Below, one piece after another: positions 47,166 to 59,469 of a stretch of 64,000 nt of DNA. Source of the stretch: Megascapheus bottae (taxonomy: Eukaryota; Chordata; Mammalia; Rodentia; Geomyidae); the NCBI GenBank assembly GCA_024803745.1, contig JANJXV010000002.1:39763757-39827756 (forward strand). The letters are read 5' to 3'. The first letter of the stretch is position 1. The number at the start of each line of letters is the position of its first letter. Position numbers and translations under genes: made by a program. The notes under the pieces were generated by a model. It did not search any database, was not told where the DNA came from, and worked only from the letters and a program-made list of their open reading frames with translations.

Positions 47166-48017
47166 TTTCCTATACTAATGCTCACTCTTATATCAAGTAT
47201 GTAGATGACGTCTCAAGTCACAATCCCAAACTAATGTTCATAAGATCAGTCTATCTAGTTAATTACAAATTAATTAAAATATCTTTTTCTGGTGATATCT
47301 GTTGTTTCTAGCATGTTGTATTGCATATGAATGTTTTTAATGTATTCTTCAAGTATTTCATATAGGAATACTTAATATCTTTATCATAAGTAAAAATTTT
47401 GAGTTGCTAAATGTAAGCTGTTGTTTTAAATTGCTGGCCCTAGATTTTGTTGAGTCCAGTTTTGTGTTTGCGTGATTGTTTCTAAAAACAAGCAGTGAGC
47501 TCTTTTAGGTCAGAAGTATGTCTTTGTGCTAAAGACGATCAAGCATGGAATTCTGCAGGCTTTATTTTCAGTCTTGTCATAGATGATGATCTCTCAGTTG
47601 TTTATAGGAAATGGTGTATCAGTGATGAATGGTTTGAGGATATGAAAGACTAAGTCACTGTTCTCATTCTATAATCTGAGGATCTAGGGCCCCTTAAGAA
47701 AGAACAATAAGGAGCCTTTAGAAGATTAGTTGAGGGGAATGAGAGAAAGGAGAAAAACAGTTAGCCCTGCAAGTCTGTCTCTCTTAATGCTAAGCAATTT
47801 ATGACATTCTTCTGAAAGAGGGGAAAATGTTCTCACACACTGCACCACCACTTCCACAATTTTTAGTTAACCAGAATGTAACTATCTGACTGACTCCAAC
47901 ACTAAATAGTCAGAGTCAGTTTTCTTTCTTAATGTAGCTATTTGGGGACATGGTGATGCACTGCATGTCTCTGAAGCATACAAAAAGTATGCTTTCTAAG
48001 CTATAGTTTTATTTTTT
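47166..48017. other. Unassigned sequence
   Basis: No recognised gene or repeat. It may continue the old minus-strand L1 on its 5' side, but I cannot show that. Confidence 0.4.
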
Positions 48018-48214
48018 ATTTTTTGCCAATCCTGGTCCTTGAACTCAGGGCCTGAGAACTGTCCCTGGACTTTCTCAAGGCTAGAGCTCTACCACTTGAG
48101 CCACAGCACCACTTCTGTTTTGTTTTTTTTTCTAAGTATGTGGTACCAAGGAATCTAACCTGGTCTTCGTGCATGCTAGGCAAGCACTCTACCACTAGGC
48201 CAAACTCCTGGCCC
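48018..48214 (-). mobile_element. IDL-Geo dimeric SINE
   Basis: T-rich tail, reversed Geo arm (CTCAAGGCTAGAGCTCTACC), linker and ID head (GGCAAGCACTCTACCACTA). Similar words AGTTTTATTTTT and AGTCTTTATTTCT flank it, an eroded TSD at best. Confidence 0.93.
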
Positions 48215-50030
48215 AGTCTTTATTTCTCTATGTGTATATTTTCAATCATATTTCCAAAGACATCTCATATATATTAACATATATATGTTAACACACATTT
48301 ACATTTATAGTTATAGTTATATGTATCATCAGTAATAGCTTTAGTAAAAAACATACTATTGACGATTTAAAGATTTTTCCCTTGAAGGGTCATAGAATAT
48401 GTTGTAAATACATTTTAATAAAAGGCTGTGTGAATTTCTGCCTTTTCATCCCACTGCATCCCTGAGTAATTTATTTGTGTAGCTATGGTAGAAAAGACTA
48501 GAAGAATCAATGTATACATAAGTCTCATTTAAAAACTACAAGTAACCACTCATTCCCCCAAAAAGGAACAATTTTCTTCTTTCATCACAGATATCAGTAA
48601 AAGTCAGGCTCAAGAAAAACAGCAGGTTCAAGGAATGGTGTACTTATCAAGAGTCTGGTGGTAGCAGACTCCTGCAATGATTGTTTCCTAACTCTAGACA
48701 TTCTGTGAATTGAGACCTAATAATAATTTCTTTCATTCTTCTTTTACATCGTAAATAAGAAACTAGAGAGAGAGGGAAAAAAAACCTGAGAGGGAGAAAA
48801 GTTTTATTTGCTACCGTCAATAATATTTCCTGATGTTTCTTTTCCCCTGGAGAGAGAAAAGTTAGCTGTCTTTTCCATTTAATCTGAAGCATCCACACTC
48901 TCGCTGTGTTTCCAGCTATTTCCACAAACACATTTCCTCTGTGCTGTGTTGATCTAACAAGATAGCACAAGAAAGTATTTTAATCATTGATATAGACCTG
49001 GTAGGGTGCCTCATGTATGTAAATACTTTGAACTGGCTCAGAGGCTTTCAAGTTTAATATTCTATTTTATCCCAGAAAAAAAATCTGTAGTATCACAGCT
49101 AGAGCAAAATTCAAGAACCAAAAAGCCCAACACAACCTCTTTCAGCAGAATTTTGGGTCAGACTAGCTTGTTTATTTTGCCAGACTTAATTCAGTAAAAT
49201 GCTAAAACCACAGCTTTTATATACACCGGGTCTTATCTTTCAGCCCTGCGTAGGTTTTGTGCAGGCTCTTAAAATATTTTAATTGCAAGTTAGTAAATAA
49301 CAGAAAACAACCTTGGTCAAACTGAATTTAAACCACAGCAAAAATACTAAGAGATGTTTGAAGAATATGAACCAACTGACAGGAGCAAAGGAAGAACCAA
49401 AGAAAGAAAGATCCACATAAAGGAAGCCTCACAAAGAAAGGACCAAGCATGGTTCTAGTGAACGTGAGGCTTATGAATAAGAACAGCTTCTCTCCGGATG
49501 TTGCCTTTGTGAAGAACTATTAGTATTGGCCTTTCTGTCTCTTTTCAAGTGTATAATGCCACGGATATACTTCCTGAAATTTACTCTTTTGAATGGGGCA
49601 TATCCTTTGAAAAATTGGTATCACAATATCATCTCACAATGAAGACGTTAGGCTTAAAGAAAAGAAAAATAAGGGGCTTATATTAAAAGGAAAAAAATCA
49701 AGGTATATTAGTTAGGACAAAATTGGTAGCAGATAATCTTACATCTTCATGGTAAAGTATTCTGAATAGCAATTATTACTAAAGTTAATTACAAGGACAC
49801 TGATCCAAAAAGTGTTAAGAAGAACAATCATGAATAAAGCAGTTTTTCCATCTTCCCAGTTTACAATTGATACCACCACAGAAAATAATAACATTCTGTA
49901 GAATTTGCCTATATAATTCAGACTCTTAAGCTAAGAACCAGAACCATGGGGAAAAGATTAATTCAGAAAAATAATTGACTTTAGTGGGATATTCATTTTA
50001 GAATATTTATGTCACTGTCAAAAGCAAAAT
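48215..50030. other. Long unassigned stretch
   Basis: About 1.8 kb with no recognised repeat. 48580-49000 is of balanced complexity and holds a 107-codon minus frame (48647-48970) without a domain. Confidence 0.4.
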
Positions 50031-50240
50031 TGGGGCAGGTAGAGTGGTACATGTAATCCCACATACTGAAAGGGTGAGATAGGAGGATTACAAATTCAGG
50101 CCAGGCCAGGCAAACATTAGCAAAATCTTGTCTTGAAATCAACCAGGTGTGGTGGTATGCCCCTGTAATCTCAGCCACCTGTGAAGGGAAGGTAGCAAGA
50201 AGATGGTCCAAAGCCAGATCAAGTCAAAAGAACAACACGA
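50031..50240 (+). mobile_element. Old dimeric B1-like SINE
   Basis: The first unit has ACATGTAATCCCACATACTG and AATTCAGGCCAGGCCAGGC. The second has CAGGTGTGGTGGTATGCCCC, TGTAATCTCAGCCACCTG and CCAAAGCCAGATC. No Geo arm is visible. Confidence 0.7.
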
Positions 50241-51388
50241 AAAGAGCAAACTTCTTTCAAATAAGCCTACAAAATGGGAATTTGATGAAAAATTTTCTCA
50301 CATAGTCAAATGAATGCCAGAAATAATTTGTATGTTATTCAAGAAAACAAGGATGTTGTATGTGATAATTTTTAAAAGCAGCAAAATTTTGCATTAAAGG
50401 CACAATTCTATGATACAGGCTTCATCAATCTCACAATTTAATAGATAAAACTATTGACAGACCAAGGTTTAGGTACCAATATTCTCTTAATCATTTAAGG
50501 ACAAGGATATAATCAGAAAGGCATAGCTAATGATGTGCTGACAATCTCCACAACCTAACAAATAGTTTATATATTTTTCCATTAAATAGAAACCATCCTC
50601 CAAAAGTCTTATCAATATTTGTTTTACACAGCAATCTGTTTCTCTGAGTGATAAGAATGAGTAAAGCTCAGCCAACACATTTTGGAAATTGTCCCAAATC
50701 AGGAATCAGCAAGGTCTAAAGAGATAAATGCTGTTCCATTTGAAGCCCATCCACCAACCACCCATAGCACCTTAGCAATGCTAAGGACTGATGTTGTAAA
50801 ATTGGAATTACAAATTACAAATAATAACAAATCATTGTCCAATTAACAGCATTTTATAAACACCAACAAGGCATCAGTTAAGAGAGGATTTCATTTTTAG
50901 TCATTCTGGTTGTCAAATTACAAAAATTAAAAAAAATAAAATTTGAATCATTTCTAAGGCCAATGTTGTGTCCTTTTGGAAAGTTAGGGTAGGCATGACT
51001 AAGGAAACAGCTATGTGATGGTCATTTGCTGTAGTTTAGAGTGTTCAAATTGAAGGGAAAACCATATTCCTTGGCAAATTTTCAGGAATTAAATAATACA
51101 GCATTCCTTTGCAGAAGGTCTGTTTTTCTCAGACATAGTGAAGGTTGTAGAATTCCACTCTCAAGCCATGCTTCCCAGGATAGTACCCTCTTAGTAGGAC
51201 TTTCATGGTCAGTAGTTTCTGGTTTTAACCATTAGCAGTACATAAAGTGTTGAATGCCTATTATTTGTTTGCACACTGGTGATGCATTAGACATGAAACC
51301 TTTTTGCAGAGGCTCATCTAACACATCAAAGTTTTTGAGTTTGTTACTTTAAGAGATTGGATTCCATCACTAGTGAAGACAGGCCAGC
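50241..51388. other. Unassigned sequence
   Basis: About 1.15 kb without a recognised gene or repeat. Confidence 0.4.
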
Positions 51389-51595
51389 CAGGAGCTAGTG
51401 GTTCACTCTTGTAATCCTAGCTATCCAGGAGGCTGAGGGATGAGAATTGTGGATGGAAGGCAGACCAGCCTGAAAACTCTTATCTCTAGTTATCAGCAAA
51501 AATCCACCAGTGGACTGGTGGTTCAAAAGGAGGAAAGCAGACATCTCTGGGTTCAAACACCAGTATTATCATGCACACATGCATTCCCCCCCCAA
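51389..51595 (+). mobile_element. 7SL/B1-head plus Geo-arm SINE
   Basis: The head contains TGTAATCCTAGCTATCCAGG and AGGCTGAGG, followed by CTCTTATCTCTAGTTATCAG and a short, decayed Geo arm (GGTTCAAACACCAG). Confidence 0.8.
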
Positions 51596-52925
51596 CAAAT
51601 TCTCATATTCCCATGTCAATTCACTCATACAAGCTGTTTGAATTCCAGCTGCTTTTCTTTCTGTATTTGCAACTATTAGCTACCTCTAAAATAACAACAA
51701 AACAACATCAATAAGCAATGTATTTCTTTTTATATCTTCCTATACCTAACAATCCGACTGAAACTTCAGTGCTGAAGCTATCATGCTGAAAATATTAATG
51801 CATCATTAAACCAAGGATAGCCACTGTTTAAATATCATAATATTCCTCTTTCTCTAGTAGCTCTAGCCAACTTAACCAAATGGTACTTTTCCTGCATAAA
51901 ATGAATATGTCAATGTAATACAGTTGAATAATTTCCCTAATTGCCAAAAGCAAAAACGAACTTTTTATTTTCTACATATTTTATTTATCATTTTCTTTTG
52001 TTTTTATGCCTACAGGATAGTGTTGGTGTTTAGTAGATTTTAAAAAAATCTATATATTTAATTTAATAAATACAGGATAATGGCTGGCAAAACCACCTGA
52101 TTTCCTTTAATTTCAAGGATAGAAAAATATCTTCACAAAGAAGTTTAGTGGTATTTGAGGACCACAAAATCTCTCTTGGATGACAATGAATAGCTAACAA
52201 AAATACTTGTGATAGAAGAACATTAAAGCCACAGACAGTATAGGAATTAAAATTTAACCTATTTATGTGGGTATTCTCAGACACAAAGAAAAAGAAACAT
52301 GCAGCAAGATGACTGAGTTTTTCTAAAATGGATATGACATTTTAAAATAAATAATCCAGTAAAATAGCAAAATGAATTCATCCACAGTTATATTACCTAA
52401 CTGGAAGATTATCCCAGAGAACTCTCCAGTAGGCATGTGAAAATCATAAAGAAATTGAGGAAATTGAGGGGGAAAAAAGAAGTTAAGAATGTTAGAGAAA
52501 TAGAAATAGAAGTGTCAAAGTCTATTCAGTTGGAAAACTAAAAGAGATAATAAAGAGAGAAGACAGGGGATAAAATGTTGAAAAAATCATAACCAAGAGT
52601 CTTTCCAAAACTAAAGGTTTTCTGTCAGGCCTCAAATTGAAATGGCACAGAGACATAGACAAGACAGAGACAGACAGAGGATGAGACAGAGAAAATGCTC
52701 TATAACAAATTGTTTCACTGACCCCTGGGCACACAGGGGTCAGTGCCCTCACTACCCCTTGTTTGTAGGGAGAATAATGTCTACTGCATTACAGAAGCTT
52801 GTATACCATGGTGAATATGTAGACAAGTAATTGTCAATCATCTAATTCCACAATGGTAAGAGTGAAAAGGAGTTTTAAAAGTCCAGTTTTGGGAGGGTCA
52901 ATCCGTTAGTCTTACTACCGTATTT
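51596..52925. other. Unassigned sequence containing a strong inverted repeat
   Basis: No recognised gene or mobile element. It includes a perfect 12-bp inverted repeat at 52716-52745. Confidence 0.4.
52716..52745. repeat. Perfect 12-bp inverted repeat with 6-nt spacer
   Basis: CACTGACCCCTG (52716-52727) and CAGGGGTCAGTG (52734-52745) are exact reverse complements around GGCACA. As RNA this would be a stable hairpin. As DNA it carries two nuclear-receptor-like half-sites (TGACCC and GGGTCA) in everted order. Neither role is demonstrated. Confidence 0.9.
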
Positions 52926-53010
52926 TCTCCCTTTCTTCTTTCTTTCCTTCCTAATCTCCTTCCTTTTTTCTTCCTTCTTTATTTCCTTCTATTGTTTCCT
53001 TCTTTTATTA
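52926..53010 (+). repeat. Polypyrimidine tract
   Basis: CT-rich run of TTTCTTCC and TTCC words, imperfect. Confidence 0.85.
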
Positions 53011-53320
53011 GATGGCAAAGTTCAGGGTACATTGGGAGAAACAATTCAGAAAGAAAAGTTAGACATAACATTCTAAAAAAATATACCAAATCTGGATCAT
53101 ACATAAAGAAATAAAAATCATTTTACAATCACATCTACTATTGACCAAGACATACCAATGATGAAGAAAAACAAAACTAACGATTAATATTTATTTGAAT
53201 TAATATATACACATATATATGTCATATATCTGTTGGTTGATTAAATAAATACAGCTTCAGGATGAAAATATTGAGAAATATTATAAATGTATTTTTTCAC
53301 AACATTCTTTAAAATGCACA

Positions 53321-55685
53321 ACTCTTTTTTCATTGTAATGTATACAGGAGTTACACTTATATTCTCCAGGTAGACGGTGCATTACTTCTCGCACATTGAT
53401 ACCGCTTCTCATGTTTTGTCTCTATTTCCTTCCCCCCACCCCCTCCCAATGATCTTGTTTCCCCTTCTTCCTTGTCCTAATTCAAATAAACAAATAAATG
53501 TAGATACAATATGGTCACAACATCAGATTCTGTAACAATATGAGATTAACCAAGGGGCAACAACAGAGAAGAAAAATAGCGTAGTACATTAAGAACAACA
53601 ATAACACAATATAAAGCTATTGATTCCATAGCCTGGAGATGCTTTCATTTACCCTCATCAGGTACGGCTTTATGTATCTAGGTTTTGAGCTATTGTAATC
53701 CCCTGCTAGGAGAATCCTAGGAATGTACTAATTATTACCAATAATTAGTCTGGCTTAATATGATTTTTCCAGGTCTTTCTATTTCCTTACAAATGGTGCT
53801 ATGTCATTCTTTCTGATGGCAGCATATAATTCCATGTGTATAAATACCACATCTTCATCAAATCATCTACTGAGGAGCATCTGGGTTGGTCACATATCAT
53901 TGCTATAGTAAATAGTGCTGCAAAGAACATCACTGTGCTAGTGGATTTAGTATGTCATTGTTTCTGGACAATTGGGTAAATGCAAAGTAGTGGAATTGCT
54001 GGCTGATAGGGGAGATCTATGTTTACTCTTTTGAGGAACCACTATACTGCTTTCCATAGTGGTTGAATGAGTTTGCACTCTTACGAACAGTGTAGTAGGG
54101 ATCCCTCCTGGCCACATCCACGCCAGAATCTGGTATAAAATTTCTTCATAATGGCCACTCTAACTAGAGTGAGGTAGAATCTCAGAGTTATTTTGATTTG
54201 CATTTCTTTTATGGCCAGAGATGTCGAGCATTTCTTCATGTGTCTATAAGCCATTCTGATTTCTTCTTCAGAGAAGTCTCTCTATGTCTTTGGTCCATCT
54301 TTTCATGGGATGGTTGTTTCTTTGGAGATTTGTTTTGGAGAGATTCAATTTTTTGAGCTGTTGATATATTTTAGATATGAGGCCTTTGTGTGTTGTATGG
54401 TTAGTGAAGATCTTCTCCCACTCTGTAGGCTTCCTATTTAACTTGCTAGCTATTTCCTTTGCCATACAGAAGCTCTAAAATTTAGTGCAGTCCCATTTAT
54501 CCAAGCTATCTTTGATTTGTTATGTTTCTGGGTCTTTATTAAGAAAGTTTCAACCTGTGCCAAGGAGGCCTAGTGTATCTCCTATTCCTTCTTGTAAAAT
54601 TTTTAGTGTCTGATTTTACCTCGAGGTCTTTTTTCTAGTTGAAATTAATCCTGGTGTAGGGTGACAAAGAAGGATCCAACTTTAGCTTTCTGCAGATGCT
54701 TCACCAGTTTTGCCAACACCAATTGTTGAAGAGGCTGTCTTTCTTCCATTCTATGTTTTTTGACTCCATTATCAAAGATTAGTTGGCCACAGGTCTGTGA
54801 GTTGATATCTGCGTCTTCAGTTCTATTCCATTTGTCCTCAGGCCGGTTCTTGTGCCAGTACCAAGCTGGTTTAGTTACTATAGCCCTATAATTGAATCTA
54901 AAGTTTGGTACTGAAATTCCTCCTTCACTGTTCTTTCTGTTAAGAATTGTTTTTGCTCTATAGGGTCTTTTGTTATTCCATATGAAATTTTGGATTGCCT
55001 CTTCTATTTCTTTAAAGAATGACATTGGGATATTGATGGGTATTGTGTTGAAGTTGTAGATAGCCCTTGGCAGAATTACTATTTTCACAATGTTAATTCT
55101 TCCAATCCAGAAGCATGGGAGGTTTCTCCAATTCCTCAGTTCTGCTTTAATTTCCTTTTTCAGGATTATATAGTTTTCATCATAAAGTTCTTTTACATTC
55201 TTTGTTAAGTTAATTCCTAGGTGCTTCATTTTCTTTGAAGCTATTGCAAAAGTAGTTGCTTTCCTGATTGCTGTTTTGCTCCTCTCATTGTTGGTATAAA
55301 GATAGGCTGTTGATTTTTGAGGGTTAATTTTATATCCTCCTACCATGCCAAAGTTTCAAGTCAGCTAAAGCAACTTGGGGATAGAGTCTATGGGGTTCTG
55401 TAAATACAGAATCATGTCATCTGCAAAGAGGAATGTTTCACTTCCTCTTTTCCTATTCCGATCCCTTTCATGCTTGCTTCTTACCTTATTGCTTTGGCTA
55501 GAAATTCTAATACTATGTTAAAGAGAAGTGGATAATGTGGGCATCCTTGTCTTGTTCCTGATATTGGCCATTCTTATTTCTTCTTCAGAGAAGTCTCTCT
55601 TAAATTCTTTGGCTCATCTTTTAATGAGATGGTTGTTTCTTTGATGATTTATTTTGGAGAGATTCATTTTTTTTATCTGTAGATA
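53321..55685 (-). mobile_element. L1 with 5' end rearranged inside a single TSD pair
   Basis: Read on the minus strand it runs from ORF2 sequence to the 3' UTR and A tail (plus-strand T run near 53324-53330). TTAAAATGCACA occurs at both edges, 53309-53320 and 55686-55697. From about 55568 down, the order is normal: reverse-transcriptase end, C-terminal region, 3' UTR. The outer 120 bp (55569-55685) instead repeats, in the same orientation, the C-terminal ORF2 segment found at 54251-54370. One insertion thus carries that segment twice and out of order. Confidence 0.88.
54268..55346 (-). pseudogene. L1 ORF2 fragments on the minus strand
   Basis: A 233-codon frame (54645-55346) covers the region after the reverse-transcriptase core, and a further 65-codon frame (54268-54465) covers part of the C-terminal region. 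Frameshifts separate them. The part encoding the FADD catalytic box lies upstream, near 55400-55440, and is not in an intact frame. Confidence 0.88.
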
Positions 55686-55737
55686 TTAAAATGCACATTT
55701 CTTTTAGAAAAAAAAATGAACACATATAAATGCTAAC

Positions 55738-55940
55738 CGAAGCTGGTGATTTATGCCCCTAATTTCAGCAACTCAGGAAGATGAGATCCAAAGGATCATA
55801 TTCCAAAGCCAGCCTGGGCAGTGAGATTGTCTTCAAAATAACAGAAAGCTTGACTGGAGGTTTGTTTCAAGTGGAAGAGCACCAGATGAATGAGGAATCC
55901 ATCCCTCAGTTCAAATCCCATTACTTTCCCCACTTGGGAG
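55738..55940 (+). mobile_element. Old 7SL/B1-like SINE with tRNA-like tail
   Basis: CTAATTTCAGCAACTCAGGA and TTCCAAAGCCAGCCTGGGC mark the head. GTTTCAAGTGGAAGAGCACC and CAGTTCAAATCCC mark the tail. Confidence 0.65.
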
Positions 55941-57384
55941 ATAGGAAACAGAAAAATTTATACTGCAAAATAAATCAATAATTAATTTACATTGCAATTG
56001 TCTAAGGAATTTAAATACTTTCCTAAACTCCTAAGTACCAATACAAGGCAAGGAGTTAGCAGGAGAACAATATCAATTCTGAGGAAGAAAAATAAACAAG
56101 TATGAATTAAAAACAATCCACAGACCAGATAAAAGTTTTGTTTTATGTAATGTTCATAACACAAAAAAATGGCACAAATATAAAACATTATTTTTCTGAA
56201 TTACAAAAACAAGTCTTACTAAAGCTGATGTCATAGCAAATTAAAATGGCTAAACTCATTCAATAAAAATTGAAAACTTTCTATTTGAGGCTTAAAAGTA
56301 TACAAAATGTTTCTCATAAATAACATTTAAAAAGGGGTTAGGCCACAGTAATACTGTAGGAAAAGAAAAATCCAAAAGAACACACATGGGGAAAATGTGA
56401 ATAAAAGGACCTGTACATTGAATTTAGTATCAGTGAAATTACCTCTTAAAGAAAAATGCCATTTCAGTATTCAGTTAAAAATTTATTTGTCACTTAGTGC
56501 TTTAAGTTCTAGGATTAGAGCTTTAAAAAAAGAAAAAAGAGGACTCCTTGCCCTTAAGACTTTTATATTCCTGAGGGATCTGGACTGCAGAAAAAATACT
56601 CCAATTACACATTACTCATTACATATTACTCGTGTGGTAATGGGTAATTTTTTAAAGTAATTCAGGATACATAGAACTAACATTGGAACAGGAATAGAAA
56701 AAAAGATAAATAATCATGATTCATTGCAAGAGAAGAAAATTGCAGATGAAACAGCATTGACAATCCCAGAGATGGAATATGACTTTTTTATTTACTAGCA
56801 GATATCAGGCTGGGATAGTTGGCATATAGTTGGCAAATACAGATGGACAACAGCAATTAGAACAGTCAGATGGAAATTCTGGATCATCCTAAGCATTTGA
56901 GTTCTACCTATGATAGAAATGAAAGACAGAGGAAGCAGGTAAAAAGATATATATTGAAAATAACTATGGCAAAGTTTCTGTTGGGATGTTAGGAGGCTCT
57001 CGATCACTCAAGCAAGAGAGGTTGGTGGCTTGGGCCAGATAGATAATAATGGAGAAAACAAGAAAACATATTTAAGTTTTGTACATTGACAATAGAGTAT
57101 TGAGTGATGGACTGATGGAAACTAGAAGAGGATGTTACAAGTTAAGGACTACTTCCACATATTTTGTGACACAAGATGAATCTGTGGGAAGAAGCCTGTT
57201 AGAGAATCGGGGTAGTAAAGAAAAGCTCAGTTTGAGACACATAAATTTTGAGTATTTATTAAAATAAAAGATGATATATTAGGGAGGTAGTTGAATGTAG
57301 AAATCTTCTGGAAATATAATTTTTAGTATATTATTGTAGCCAACCTACTGATCAAGATAGCACACAGAACTTCCTAGTCTTTAT
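55941..57384. other. Long unassigned stretch
   Basis: About 1.4 kb with no recognised gene or repeat. Frames at 55982-56188 (-), 56397-56660 (+) and 56795-57007 (-) lack domains. Confidence 0.4.
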
Positions 57385-58020
57385 TTTAAATTGTCAGGGT
57401 AATGTGCAGTTACATTGGTCAGGTAGTGGGAACATTACTTCTTGAATGTTGGTACCCCTTCTCATGTTTTTCTCCCACTTTCCCTGCCTCTACTACCTCC
57501 CCATCACCTTGTTTTCCCCTTCCCTTCTTATTTCAAATAAGCAAATAAATGTATATACAATATACCTGGAAACAAAGTCAGATATATTAACAACATGAGA
57601 TAAACCATAGTGGGGAAAATGAGAAAAGAAATAACTTTACATAGCGCATTAAGAACAACAATCACGGTGAGGGGGAGGGTAATGGGTACCAAGACATGTG
57701 AAAGGGTATCAATGTATGCGAATTAATGCACCTTCTATCTGGCAAATATCATGTAACCCTTTTACTAATTACAATAAAAAATTAAAAAAAAAGAACAACA
57801 ATCACAAAAATAAACCTCTAGTTTCCCTGCCTTGGTGTTCAGTTTGCTTAGCCTTATCCTTTATGGCCATATGTATGTAATTTTTGAGCTATTGTGATCC
57901 TCTGCTATGAGAATCCTACATGTGTACCAATTATTACACCTGAGTGAAGCCATAGAGCCTAGGTTCCTTTGGATTTGGCTTACTTCACTTAATATGATTT
58001 TTTCCAAATCTTTCCAGGAA
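57385..58020 (-). mobile_element. 5'-truncated L1 (3' end), interrupted by a nested L1
   Basis: The plus strand shows the reversed 3' UTR (CCCCTTCTCATGTTTTTCTC, CACCTTGTTTTCCCC, TATTTCAAATAAGCAAATAA). After the interruption it shows the reversed end of ORF2 up to TTCACTTAATATGATTTTTTC. The interruption is the plus-strand L1 at 57666-57790. Confidence 0.88.
57666..57790 (+). mobile_element. Minute L1 insertion (last ~125 bp) nested in another L1
   Basis: It contains only the end of the G-rich tract, ACCAAGACATGTGAAAGG, GCACCTTCTATCTGGC, AATAAA and the A tail. It is flanked by the perfect 15-bp TSD AAGAACAACAATCAC at 57651-57665 and 57791-57805, inside the minus-strand L1. Confidence 0.95.
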
Positions 58021-58634
58021 ATATAAATTTCAAAATCATCAGATTGTACACAATTCTTAAAACTCCCATCCTAGACAAAACCACCTAATGAGTGCTAATA
58101 GACTGAAAAGAAAAGATACTCAAAGACTGGACTCCCTGAAAAACTAACATTTGAAACTCAAGGAAATGGTTAAGAAGGCATTCAAAGAAAGAGAATTACC
58201 AGTTAATAGAGTAGGAGGGAAAGTAAAATCCAAAGAGAAAGGAATGGTTGGTACGTCTAAGAGTGCTAGCACACCAAGTAAGATGCAAGTAAGATGCTAG
58301 ATTTAGGGATATGGGATTCATGAAAATGTGTCCCGAAGAAGGAGGGAATGGAGCATGACTAAGGCAGGGCCCTTGGGAATGTGAAAGATGCTCATTCCTG
58401 CACAATTAGAGCTGTTGACTAACAATGAAAATATAACATTTCAAAATATTACAGGGGCAAGCAAAACAACAGGATAATAGGATGGATAGTGTTTTAAATA
58501 CATTCATCAGGGGGAAAAGACAGACTACACAAAAATGAGCAAAATAATAAGCCTAACAAAAAAGATAAATTAACTTGAGAAAAAGGGGAAAAAAGAGCAA
58601 ATGTAACAAATTTGAAGATTTAAAAGTCAGGAAC
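58021..58634. other. Unassigned sequence
   Basis: No recognised gene or repeat. It ends at the TSD of the following SINE. Confidence 0.4.
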
Positions 58635-58881
58635 AGCTGGGCTCGGTGGCCCACACCTGTAATCCTAGCTACTGAGGAGGCTGAGACTTGAGGATTGGGG
58701 TTCAAAGGCAGCCCAGGCACTACAAAGCTGTGAGACTCTTATCTCCAATTAATCTCTAGGAAGAAGGAAGTAAGCCTGTGACTCAAGGGTATGGTGATAG
58801 CCTTGAGCTGAAGAATTCAAGGACAGTGCCCAGGCCCAGAGTTCAAGACCCATAACCCTTTCCCCCACCACCACCCCCCAA
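58635..58881 (+). mobile_element. 7SL/B1-head plus Geo-arm SINE with TSDs
   Basis: Nearly complete: CTGGGCTCGGTGGCCCACAC, TGTAATCCTAGCTACTGAGG, GAGACTCTTATCTCCAATTA, then the Geo arm to CAGAGTTCAAGACCC and a C-rich/A-rich tail. AAAAGTCAGGAAC (58622-58634) and AAAAGTCAAGAAC (58882-58894) form a 13-bp TSD with one mismatch. Confidence 0.95.
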
Positions 58882-58940
58882 AAAAGTCAAGAACAACAAA
58901 CTCAAAAACAGCAAATAAAAAAGATATAAAAGTGTAATGA

Positions 58941-59140
58941 GGGCCAGGAGTTTGACCAAGTGGTAGAGTGCTTGCCTAGCATGCACGAAAATCCAGGTTC
59001 AATTCCTCCATACCATACACACAGAAAAAAGCCAGAAGTGGTGCTGAGACTCAAGTGGTAGAGCTCTAGCCTTGAGAAAGTCCAAGGACAGTGCTCAGGC
59101 CCTGAGCTCAAACCCAAGAGGATTTAAAAAAATTAATAAT
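58941..59140 (+). mobile_element. IDL-Geo dimeric SINE with TSDs
   Basis: Flanked by AAGTGTAATGA at 58930-58940 and 59141-59151. The terminal GGACTGGC of the Geo arm is replaced by AAGAGGATTTAAAA. Confidence 0.95.
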
Positions 59141-59151
59141 AAGTGTAATGA

Positions 59152-59469
59152 ATCAAGTAAACACAGAAGATATAATTAACCAACAAAAGGTAGATACGTG
59201 ACAGTAATCTATGACAACCTTCAGACTGGATAAATCAAGAGAGACAGGAAAATTAGAATAGAATAAAATAAAGACCTACTATGAGGGATTCTAACATACC
59301 TATATACTAATAGGATTGAAAAAAATCATTAAAAGTTTCTAGATAAAATGTAAAACATCAAGGTAATGTTCAAAATTTTTTTCAGAAACTAATGTAATTC
59401 AAGGAAAAGAAATAAATCTTTATTGACACCAAATTCCCTGTGATGTCCGTTGATTGAACATACATCTAT
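59152..59469. other. Unassigned AT-rich sequence
   Basis: No recognised gene or repeat. Confidence 0.4.
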
